Shown piece by piece: positions 1 through 5,095 of a stretch of DNA of 8,409 nt. The translations under genes were made by a program, and so were the position numbers. The stretch is from Dehalococcoidia bacterium (GTDB taxonomy: Bacteria > Chloroflexota > Dehalococcoidia > GIF9 > AB-539-J10). A model generated the notes under the pieces. The model did no database searches, was not told the DNA's origin, and saw nothing but the letters and a program-made list of their open reading frames with translations. Location of the stretch: positions 1-8,409 of the forward strand of contig JAUVYX010000027.1 of NCBI GenBank assembly GCA_030602865.1, given 5' to 3'. The stretch's first letter is position 1; every line of letters begins with the position of its first letter.

Positions 1-1562
1 TCATCCTGGCCTACCATTCTCTGGTGTAAAATTTCCTCCATGTGTACCAATTTATCTGTTTCAGCCTCGAGTATCTGGGAGCTGGGAATACCTGTCCACT
101 CGGAGATAAGTTGAGCAACCTCTTTTTCATCAACCTTGCCGTCGATCTTTTTTTCCTGCTGCCATTGCATTTTTGCTTTATTGTATGCATGTTCTTTTTG
201 GGCATATTCTGTTTTGAGTTCAGCCGCTTTCTGATAATCTTGTCTTTGTGAAGCCGCTTCTTCCTCGTCATGCAAGCGATTCATCTCAATGTCCAGCTTC
301 TTAACCTCTTCAGGAGCACTTTCCATCTCAATGCGTAGCTTACTGGCTGCTTCATCGATGAGGTCGATAGCCTTGTCTGGTAGGAATCTATCGGAGATGT
401 AACGCTGGCTTAGTTTAACAGCGGCCACCAATGCTGAATCATCTATTTTTACCTTATGATGAGATTCGTATCTGGGACGTAGTCCCCTCAACATTTCTAC
501 AGTTGTCTCTATACTGGGCTCCCCAATAAATACAGGCTGAAAGCGTCTGGCTAAAGCTACGTCTTTTTCGATATGTTTTCGATATTCGTCAAGGGTGGTA
601 GCTCCAATACATTGTAGCTCGCCGCGCGCCAGTGCTGGTTTTAGCATATTGCTGGCGTCAATGGCTCCCTCTGCAGCTCCGGCTCCTACCACAGTGTGAA
701 GTTCGTCGATAAACAGGATAATTTCTCCACTTGAGTGGCGAATTTCCTCCAGAACTGCCTTTAGCCTTTCCTCAAACTCTCCGCGGAATTTACTTCCTGC
801 TACCAGCGCACCCATATCCATAGCAACTACCCTTTTATTTTTGAGTGAGTCAGGAGCATCTTCGGCGGCAATCTTCTGAGCTAACCCCTCTGCGACAGCT
901 GTTTTACCAACGCCGGCTTCCCCTATTAGTATAGGGTTGTTTTTGGTGCGGCGTGACAGGATTTGTATTACCCGCTTGACTTCTTGTTCTCTACCAATGA
1001 CTGGGTCAAGTTTACCTTGACGAGCTAATTCAGTCAGGTCATGGCCATATTTCTCCAGTGACCGATATTTGCTTTCTGCCTGACGGTCTGTAACACGATG
1101 GACGCCACGAATTTTACGCAGTGCCTGGTAAATTTTTTCCTGGTTTATATTGAAGTCGAGCAGGACTTTATATGATTCTCCTTTGCCTTCGTTGGCTATA
1201 GCGATAAATAGGTGCTCGGTGCTAATGAGTTCGTCTTTAAACCTATCGGCCTCCTGTCGAGCATTTTCTAGCAGTTGTGGTATTCGTTGCGTTGCAAAGA
1301 TTTGATTTCCTTCATAAGCTACTGTAGGAAAAGAATTCAGGATTTCTCCTACGCGATTTCTTATTGTGTCAATATTCAGACCCAACTCTTGTAATATATC
1401 CTTGCTGACACCCTTCTCTTGTTCCAGCAACGCCATTAGAATATGTTCGATGTCCCACTGGTTGTGGTGATAGCGCCGAACTAATTCCTGTGATGCTGAT
1501 AAGATTTGCTGAGCCTGTTCGGTGAATTTCTCCGGTGTTATATTGCCTATTCCTTTCTCCAT
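1..1562 (-). CDS. clpB: ClpB-type AAA+ disaggregase (partial, C-terminal half off the left edge)
   Basis: Cytoplasmic hexameric Hsp100 chaperone that threads aggregated proteins through its pore using ATP, normally with DnaK/DnaJ. The 520 visible codons give a ClpB-like N-domain (start [18 protein letters not shown], about 1-150), then AAA module 1 with Walker A GEAGVGKT (214-221), the pore-loop region near [11 protein letters not shown] (258-268), Walker B ILFIDE (282-287), the [10 protein letters not shown] sensor region (320-329) and the RRFQP arginine-finger region (339-343). The middle coiled-coil follows, ending at WTGIP (489-493); the second AAA module is missing because the window ends. 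Only 88 residues separate LIDEAAS (401) from WTGIP, against about 150 in E. coli ClpB as I recall it; the stretch [11 protein letters not shown] resembles ClpC. The N-domain and AAA1 wording ([19 protein letters not shown]) favours ClpB. The ATG at 1562 is chosen because an in-frame stop, that of hspR, lies just upstream and GGAGGGAG (1582-1575) precedes it. Last gene seen of the dnaJ-hspR-clpB operon. Confidence 0.93.
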   Translation of the reverse strand, partial: MEKGIGNITPEKFTEQAQQILSASQELVRRYHHNQWDIEHILMALLEQEKGVSKDILQELGLNIDTIRNRVGEILNSFPTVAYEGNQIFATQRIPQLLENARQEADRFKDELISTEHLFIAIANEGKGESYKVLLDFNINQEKIYQALRKIRGVHRVTDRQAESKYRSLEKYGHDLTELARQGKLDPVIGREQEVKRVIQILSRRTKNNPILIGEAGVGKTAVAEGLAQKIAAEDAPDSLKNKRVVAMDMGALVAGSKFRGEFEERLKAVLEEIRHSSGEIILFIDELHTVVGAGAAEGAIDASNMLKPALARGELQCIGATTLDEYRKHIEKDVALARRFQPVFIGEPSIETTVEMLRGLRPRYESHHKVKIDDSALVAAVKLSQRYISDRFLPDKAIDLIDEAASKLRIEMESAPEEVKKLDIEMNRLHDEEEAASQRQDYQKAAELKTEYAQKEHAYNKAKMQWQQEKKIDGKVDEKEVAQLISEWTGIPSSQILEAETDKLVHMEEILHQRMVGQD

Positions 1563-1568
1563 TCTGTA

Positions 1569-1913
1569 TTATTTCTCCCTCCACTCTATATCTAATTCTC
1601 CATCTACTTCTATACCCATAAGTCGCACGATCTCTCTTTCTCGTTGTTCTAACTGATGTTGTAATTCGTCCATTCGCTGCATAAGATGCAAGGCGACTTC
1701 TACTCCAGCTGGATTAACTCCCAAATCACACATCAATGTTTTAATATAGCGCAAGTGGTCTATGTCATCCTGGGAATAAAGGCGTATATTGCCGCTTGAA
1801 CGTCTCGGCTGTATTAACTGAAGCTTCTCAAAATAACGTAGCACATGAGCCTCCGTCCCTAATATCCTTGCTGCTATACTTATAACGTATCGTGGCTCTG
1901 AATTTGGATTCAT
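1569..1913 (-). CDS. hspR: HspR-like MerR-family heat-shock repressor
   Basis: 114-residue transcription factor of the MerR family. Residues 9-75 form the winged helix-turn-helix: YVISIAARILG, then VLRYFEKLQLI, then a wing with SSGNIRLYSQDDIDHL and a recognition-type segment ending LGVNPAGVEVAL. A glutamine- and glutamate-rich helix (about 75-100, MQRMDELQHQLEQREREIVRL) looks like the family's dimerising coiled coil. In Streptomyces and Helicobacter, HspR binds HAIR operators (CTTGAGT-N7-ACTCAAG) and represses dnaK, clpB and similar operons, with DnaK as co-repressor. Position between a dnaJ-like gene and clpB fits autoregulation of its own operon. GAGG (1925-1922) sits 8 bases before the ATG at 1913. 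A start-stop pair ATG-TAA (1918-1913) overlaps that ATG. The stop codon is in the same frame as the clpB start, 6 bases away. Function assigned from domain and context; no clear HAIR site lies in the operon promoter itself. Confidence 0.88.
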   Translation of the reverse strand: MNPNSEPRYVISIAARILGTEAHVLRYFEKLQLIQPRRSSGNIRLYSQDDIDHLRYIKTLMCDLGVNPAGVEVALHLMQRMDELQHQLEQREREIVRLMGIEVDGELDIEWREK

Positions 1914-1928
1914 TACATTAACCTCACT

Positions 1929-2903
1929 TTATGCTGGCCTAAGAGCTCGTAGTCGCTCGAATAGTTGTTTCTCTTCCTTTGTTAAGTCTGTTGGCAGGAT
2001 TACCTTAATTTTGGCGAATAGATTGCCATGTTTAGCTGCACCTAAGTGGGGCATACCCTTTCCTGCTAAACGGAAAACCTTGCCGTTTTGAGTACCTTGG
2101 GGGATTTTCAGCACCATGTTTCCGTCCAAGCTTGGCACCTCCACTTCACCACCAAGGACAGCAACGGTTAAAGGTAGGGATATTTCGGTATAAAGATCAT
2201 TGCCCTTGCGCTCGAAAAAGCGATGGGGTTGAATCTTAACTGTCAGATAAAGATCGCCTTTCGTTCCTCCTGAATGGCTATCTTGGCCCTTCTCTGCTAT
2301 ACGGATTTTCGAGCCATCTTTAACCCCAGGAGGTATTTTAACCTCCAGACGCTTAAGACTATCAATTTTTCCTGAACCATGACAGATGCTGCAAGTTCGC
2401 TTACCCACTCTACCAGTACCGTCGCAAGCTGTACATAATGCAAGCTCCTGTAGTTGGATTGTACGTGTCTTCCCTCGGTATGCTTCTTCCAGAGTCAACT
2501 CAATAGGAGAATATATATCTTGGCCGCGTTGAGGCGGAACTGCTGTCCTGAAACCTGTATTCAGATTGCCAAATAGGTCACTGAAAATATCACCAAAGTT
2601 GTTGAATTGGTATGCTCTTTGCCTGTTTCCAAACGTCCGTCCAGTATGCTCCTTTTCTGCTTTGGCAAACTGGTCAGCGTATTGCCATTGGTCACCATAG
2701 CGATCATATTTTTGGCGTTTATCAGTATTGGAGAGGACCTCGTAGGCTTCGTTTATTATTTTGAATTTATCTTCTGATGACTTATCACCAGGGTTAATAT
2801 CAGGATGGTGCTTACGTGCTAAGCGCCGATACGCCTGTTTAATTTCCTTCGCCGTGGCGCTCTTATCTATACTTAATATCTTGTAATAGTCTTTTGCTGC
2901 CAT
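1929..2903 (-). CDS. dnaJ: DnaJ-like (Hsp40) co-chaperone with only two zinc repeats
   Basis: 324-residue Hsp40 that should stimulate the ATPase of DnaK and deliver substrates. The J domain (about 5-70) contains the essential HPD at 33-35 (KHHPDINPGD). A Phe/Gly-containing linker follows (FGDIFSDLFGN, 103-112). The zinc region has only two CxxCxGxG repeats, C157/C160 (CTACDGTG) and C171/C174 (CSICHGSG), where classical DnaJ has four. The C-terminal peptide-binding domains are intact: KIPPGVKDGSKIRIAEKGQ (189-207), PHRFFERKGNDLY (226-238) and the PSLDG...KIPQGTQNGKVFRLAGKGMP segment (257-285). This is intermediate between type I DnaJ and zinc-free CbpA. Four cysteines can still ligate one zinc ion. 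It is the first gene of the hspR-clpB operon, 15 bases before hspR, with a good promoter upstream. AAGG (2918-2915) is a modest ribosome site 11 bases before the ATG. Paralogue of the four-repeat DnaJ at 4004-5077. Confidence 0.92.
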   Translation of the reverse strand: MAAKDYYKILSIDKSATAKEIKQAYRRLARKHHPDINPGDKSSEDKFKIINEAYEVLSNTDKRQKYDRYGDQWQYADQFAKAEKEHTGRTFGNRQRAYQFNNFGDIFSDLFGNLNTGFRTAVPPQRGQDIYSPIELTLEEAYRGKTRTIQLQELALCTACDGTGRVGKRTCSICHGSGKIDSLKRLEVKIPPGVKDGSKIRIAEKGQDSHSGGTKGDLYLTVKIQPHRFFERKGNDLYTEISLPLTVAVLGGEVEVPSLDGNMVLKIPQGTQNGKVFRLAGKGMPHLGAAKHGNLFAKIKVILPTDLTKEEKQLFERLRALRPA

Positions 2904-2936
2904 AGTTAATATAACCTTATGTATATATTTACCATT

Positions 2937-2965
2937 ATTGTAAATGTTTTAATATTAGTTGTCAA
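2937..2965 (-). promoter_or_regulatory. Sigma-70-type promoter of the dnaJ-hspR-clpB operon
   Basis: On the minus strand TTGACA (2965-2960) is followed by a 17-base spacer and TACAAT (2942-2937). The -35 is a perfect consensus and the -10 matches 5 of 6. The expected start near 2930 would give a leader of about 27 bases before the ATG at 2903. A full-strength housekeeping-type promoter is what one expects for a heat-shock operon controlled by a repressor (HspR) and not by an alternative sigma factor. No HAIR or CIRCE operator overlaps it by eye. Confidence 0.72.
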
Positions 2966-2990
2966 GATATTGATTAAATATTTACATACT

Positions 2991-2999
2991 ATTATAGCA
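2991..2999 (-). promoter_or_regulatory. Possible extended -10 element (second upstream promoter)
   Basis: On the minus strand TGCTATAAT (2999-2991) is a perfect extended -10 (TGN-TATAAT). No good -35 lies 16-18 bases upstream, but extended -10 promoters may not need one. It would give a longer transcript into the dnaJ-hspR-clpB operon. The spacer is only about 20% G+C, so a chance TATAAT is likely. Confidence 0.3.
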
Positions 3000-3009
3000 A
3001 ACTTAATTA

Positions 3010-3031
3010 ATAGTTTAACTATGTTTACTAT
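3010..3031. repeat. Small palindrome plus tandem repeat in the divergent spacer
   Basis: ATAGTT-T-AACTAT (3010-3022) is a perfect 6-bp inverted repeat with a one-base centre. It overlaps two tandem copies, GTTTAACTAT (3013-3022) and GTTTACTAT (3023-3031). It lies between the promoter of the dnaJ-like operon and the hsp20 fragment, so it could be an operator, but the sequence is AT-rich and no regulator is known for it. Confidence 0.4.
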
Positions 3032-3038
3032 ATGCATT

Positions 3039-3055
3039 AACTCATAAGTGGAGCT
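3039..3055 (+). repeat. Left arm of an imperfect inverted repeat flanking the hsp20 fragment
   Basis: AACTCATAAGTGGAGCT matches the reverse complement of 3304-3320 at 15 of 17 positions (shared pattern AACTCANNAGTGGAGCT). The arms enclose the truncated hsp20 reading frame, from just before its start to its broken end. Confidence 0.55.
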
Positions 3056-3080
3056 TAATAAACTAGAATGAAAGTTAAAT

Positions 3081-3317
3081 ATGAGCATGATTATACGTGA
3101 ACCATTTTCAGAACTGATGAGCCTGAGCCAGGCAATGGATAGACTGTTCGAAGGCAGTGTTGTAAGACCATCTCACTTTCTGCCTGCTTTTCCGGAGAAG
3201 TTGATACCCTCGGTAGATATTTACCATGACCAGGATAAACTAATTGTAATGACAACTCTGCCGGGACTAAAATCAGAGGATGTCAGTATTGATATTAGCA
3301 ATGAGCTCCACTACTGA
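3081..3317 (+). pseudogene. Truncated small heat-shock protein (Hsp20) gene, 5' part only
   Basis: 78 codons. The N-terminal arm MSMIIREPFSELMSLSQAMD and PSVDIYHDQDKLIVMTTLPGLKSEDVSIDIS (43-73) are typical of the start of an Hsp20 alpha-crystallin domain: the VDIYE-like strand, the PG(L/V)K-EDV turn, then the strand before the usual LTIKGER. Hsp20 proteins are normally about 140-150 residues. Here the frame changes to NELHY and stops, so roughly 70 residues, including most of the beta-sandwich and the C-terminal I-x-I anchor, are missing. No remnant of the 3' half is seen in the window. The last 23 bases overlap the 3' end of the Nudix gene on the other strand, so a rearrangement joined the two. 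It is divergent from the dnaJ-hspR-clpB operon, as an intact heat-shock gene would be. No good ribosome site precedes the ATG and no convincing promoter was found. Probably non-functional as a chaperone. Confidence 0.82.
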
Positions 3318-3870
3318 GTTCTAATAACTCAATGAGCTGGTTTAGTATCCTGGCAGTAACCCCCCAGATGATATGCTCTTTGTAATGATAATAATAGCTG
3401 AAGGGGCATTGTTTATCTGAGTTTGGATATAACTGCTGGATATGGATTTCATTCGTTAACTCTGATATTGGAATAGAAAAAATCTGTTTTATCTCATTAT
3501 GATTAGGCTTGAATGAGTAGGGGTAAGGGATAAGAGCAACAAATGGAGAGATAATATATCTGCTGGTAATCGTTGAACTATCATCCAGTTCTCCTAGAAC
3601 TTCCACATCTTTGGCTGTTAATCCTATCTCTTCTTCAGTTTCTCTCAGGGCTGTCTGGAGAAGGGTAACATCACTAGACTGGTAACGGCCACCAGGAAAG
3701 CAGATTTGCCCTTTATGGTGAATTACTTGTTCACTTCTTTGGGTAAACAGGATATGGATATGGCCTTCTTTATAGAATAAGGGTATAAGTACTGCAGCGG
3801 ACTTTAGATTCGTATTGGTAGTCGTTCTCTTATGATAGCATCGGAAGATTTCTTTGAGTTCTTGGTTCAT
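3295..3870 (-). CDS. Nudix hydrolase, CoA pyrophosphatase (NudL/PCD1) type
   Basis: 191-residue soluble hydrolase predicted to cleave CoA or acyl-CoA to 4'-phosphopantetheine (or its acyl form) and 3',5'-ADP. The CoA-specific signature comes first: LFTQRSEQVIHHKGQICFPGG (41-61), matching the family pattern L-x-x-R-S-x-x-(L/V)-x-x-H-x-G-Q-(V/I)-x-F-P-G-G. The Nudix box follows, ending RETEEEIGL (76-84) with metal-binding glutamates E80 and E81. The residue three after GG, usually Glu, is Gln (Q64). The region from TSRYIISPFVALIP (102-115) matches the family's core fold. The C-terminus LLELSSGAHC runs across the junction with the hsp20 fragment, so its last residues may be new sequence. Single gene, divergent from dnaJ at 4004. 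No ribosome site is visible before the ATG at 3870; TTACAAT (3885-3879) could be a -10, but no matching -35 is clear. Confidence 0.88.
   Translation of the reverse strand: MNQELKEIFRCYHKRTTTNTNLKSAAVLIPLFYKEGHIHILFTQRSEQVIHHKGQICFPGGRYQSSDVTLLQTALRETEEEIGLTAKDVEVLGELDDSSTITSRYIISPFVALIPYPYSFKPNHNEIKQIFSIPISELTNEIHIQQLYPNSDKQCPFSYYYHYKEHIIWGVTARILNQLIELLELSSGAHC
3304..3320 (-). repeat. Right arm of the inverted repeat flanking the hsp20 fragment
   Basis: On the minus strand this reads AACTCAGTAGTGGAGCT, matching 3039-3055 at 15 of 17 positions. It straddles the broken end of hsp20 and lies in the last codons of the Nudix gene, and it overlaps the HAIR-like site at 3313-3333. Confidence 0.55.
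3313..3333 (-). promoter_or_regulatory. HAIR-like sequence (possible HspR operator)
   Basis: On the minus strand ATTGAGT-N7-ACTCAGT matches the HAIR consensus CTTGAGT-N7-ACTCAAG at 11 of 14 positions. Spacing is exact and the GAGT-N7-ACTC core is intact. It contains a perfect 6-bp inverted repeat TGAGTT-CTAAT-AACTCA (3315-3331). It is the only such site I found in the window, but it lies in the 3' end of the Nudix gene and encodes IELLELS there, so it may be coincidence or a relic of a lost promoter. Confidence 0.3.
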
Positions 3871-3913
3871 TGATACGGTAATTGTAACATCTCAGGAGAT
3901 AATAAATTATTGG

Positions 3914-3941
3914 CGTGGGCATTGCTTTAACGATGTCCACG
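3914..3941. repeat. 11-bp hairpin upstream of the dnaJ promoter
   Basis: CGTGGGCATTG and CGATGTCCACG pair over 11 positions (9 Watson-Crick pairs and two G-T) around a 6-base loop CTTTAA. It lies in the divergent spacer, ending 8 bases before the dnaJ -35 and 43 bases upstream of the Nudix ATG. It could be a regulator-binding dyad for either gene, or a structured leader if Nudix transcription starts beyond it. There is no T-run, so it is not a terminator for the plus strand. Confidence 0.5.
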
Positions 3942-3949
3942 TATAAAAG

Positions 3950-3979
3950 TTGTCAACATTGAGCTATGAGGATTATAAT
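3950..3979 (+). promoter_or_regulatory. Sigma-70-type promoter of dnaJ
   Basis: TTGTCA (3950-3955), an 18-base spacer, and TATAAT (3974-3979): 5 of 6 at the -35 and a perfect -10. Transcription would start near 3986, giving a short leader of about 18 bases that carries the G-rich ribosome site GGGGG (3989-3993). The element AGTTGTCAA over the -35 recurs at 2957-2965 in the other dnaJ promoter region. Confidence 0.72.
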
Positions 3980-4003
3980 TATCTGTTTGGGGGTTAAGTG
4001 ACT

Positions 4004-5077
4004 ATGGCTATTAATAGAGATTATTATGAAGTGTTGGGAGTTTCCCGAAGTGCCAATGAGAATGATATTAAAAAGGCGTTTCGCAAGCTAGCCTTTCAGT
4101 ATCATCCTGATCATAACAGTGATTCAGGGGCAGCGGTGAAATTTAAGGAGATAAGCGAGGCTTATCAGGTTCTTTCTGATTCCGAGAAGAGGGATACATA
4201 CAACCGTTATGGGCGGATAGATGTGGGAGGGATGGAAGGGTTCTCTGGGTTTGGAGACCTGGGAGAGATCTTTGAATCTTTCTTTGGTGGTTTTGCAGGG
4301 ACTTCGTTTGGGGGAGCTAGGAGTCGTGCTCCACAGAGAGGTGACAACCTGCAAGCTTCCTTAACCATTTCTTTTGAAGAAGCAGCTTTTGGTTGCAGAA
4401 AAGAAGTTGAAGTACAACGTATTGAGTTGTGTTCTTCATGTCATGGCAGCGGTAGTCAGGAAGGAAAAAAGCCAGAAAAATGTTCCGACTGCCAGGGTAC
4501 CGGGCAGGTAAGAAAGGTGCAGCAGAGTATTTTTGGTCGTTTCAGTCACGTTTCTGCTTGCCCAAGATGTAAAGGTAATGGCAGCATAATAACTGATCCT
4601 TGTTCTAAGTGTCATGGTCAGGGAAGGATAAGGGTAAGAAGTAAGCTTGAAATAGGTATTCCTGCAGGGGTGGATGACGGGTACCAGATGAAGGTTGAAA
4701 GAGAAGGAGATGTTGGCTTATTTGGAGGTGGTACTGGGTCTCTTTATGTGAATTTCTCGGTAAAACCACACAAACTGTTCAGGAGAGATGGGGCAGATAT
4801 ACTTTGTGAAGTAGCTATTAATTTCGCTCAAGCTGCCTTGGGCGATGAGATAGCAATACCTTCTTTGGATGGCAAGCAAACACTGAAAATACCTGCAGGT
4901 ACTCAAAGTGGGAAGATATTCCGTATTAAAGGGAAGGGAGTGTCTCAGGTCAATGGTAGAGGAAAAGGGGATCAGTTTGTTAGAGTCTTGGTAGTTACTC
5001 CTGGGCATTTGGATAAACAGCAACGACAACTATTCCAAGAGCTGGCTGAGAAATTGCCTGAGGGTCAACTGCCTTAG
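4004..5077 (+). CDS. dnaJ: Chaperone protein DnaJ (classical four-repeat Hsp40)
   Basis: 357-residue type I Hsp40, co-chaperone of DnaK: it binds unfolded protein and triggers ATP hydrolysis by DnaK. The J domain (about 4-70) has HPD at 34-36 (YHPDHNSD). A Gly/Phe-rich linker follows (about 75-105, [19 protein letters not shown]). Four CxxCxGxG repeats sit at C143/C146, C160/C163, C186/C189 and C200/C203, enough for two zinc ions. The C-terminal domains carry [18 protein letters not shown] (217-234), [12 protein letters not shown] and [19 protein letters not shown]; length is normal. The ATG at 4004 gives [13 protein letters not shown], the usual DnaJ opening; a GTG at 3998 is in frame and would add two residues. 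GGGGG at 3989-3993 lies 10 bases before the ATG and 4 before the GTG. dnaK and grpE are not beside it, so it is transcribed alone from the promoter at 3950-3979. It converges on gpsA with an 18-base gap. Confidence 0.96.
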   Translation: MAINRDYYEVLGVSRSANENDIKKAFRKLAFQYHPDHNSDSGAAVKFKEISEAYQVLSDSEKRDTYNRYGRIDVGGMEGFSGFGDLGEIFESFFGGFAGTSFGGARSRAPQRGDNLQASLTISFEEAAFGCRKEVEVQRIELCSSCHGSGSQEGKKPEKCSDCQGTGQVRKVQQSIFGRFSHVSACPRCKGNGSIITDPCSKCHGQGRIRVRSKLEIGIPAGVDDGYQMKVEREGDVGLFGGGTGSLYVNFSVKPHKLFRRDGADILCEVAINFAQAALGDEIAIPSLDGKQTLKIPAGTQSGKIFRIKGKGVSQVNGRGKGDQFVRVLVVTPGHLDKQQRQLFQELAEKLPEGQLP

Positions 5078-5088
5078 GTTCTTCTGCT
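5057..5088 (+). terminator. Weak terminator-like hairpin at the end of dnaJ
   Basis: CCTGAGG (5057-5063) pairs with CCTTAGG (5072-5078) over 7 bp including one G-U, with an 8-base loop. It overlaps the dnaJ stop codon. TTCTTCTGCTT follows, which is T-rich but interrupted. The stem is weaker on the minus strand, where the G-U becomes A-C. A plausible but imperfect intrinsic terminator between convergent genes. Confidence 0.4.
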
Positions 5089-5095
5089 TAGATTG

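Noticed and set aside
42..251. Open frame on the plus strand opposite clpB, hydrophobic product
   Set aside because: Antisense shadow of the ClpB M-domain codons; hydrophobicity comes from reading charged codons backwards.
1369..1584. A 71-codon minus-strand open frame at the start of clpB
   Set aside because: It is a frame shadow; clpB in the next frame is clearly the coding one and runs without a stop to the window edge.
2959..2988. TTGTCA on the plus strand as a -35 for hsp20
   Set aside because: At 17-18 bases downstream only TTACAT or TACATA is found, a poor -10; the site is better explained as the opposite-strand -35 of the dnaJ operon.
2906..3088. A 60-codon minus-strand open frame across the dnaJ/hsp20 spacer
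   Set aside because: The translation is low-complexity Ile/Leu/Tyr/Asn from 20% G+C DNA, and it covers the promoter; no family resemblance and no ribosome site.
3056..3303. The inverted-repeat-bounded segment as a MITE or insertion sequence
   Set aside because: It contains part of a host chaperone gene, no transposase and no target-site duplication that I could see; kept only as a rearrangement signal.
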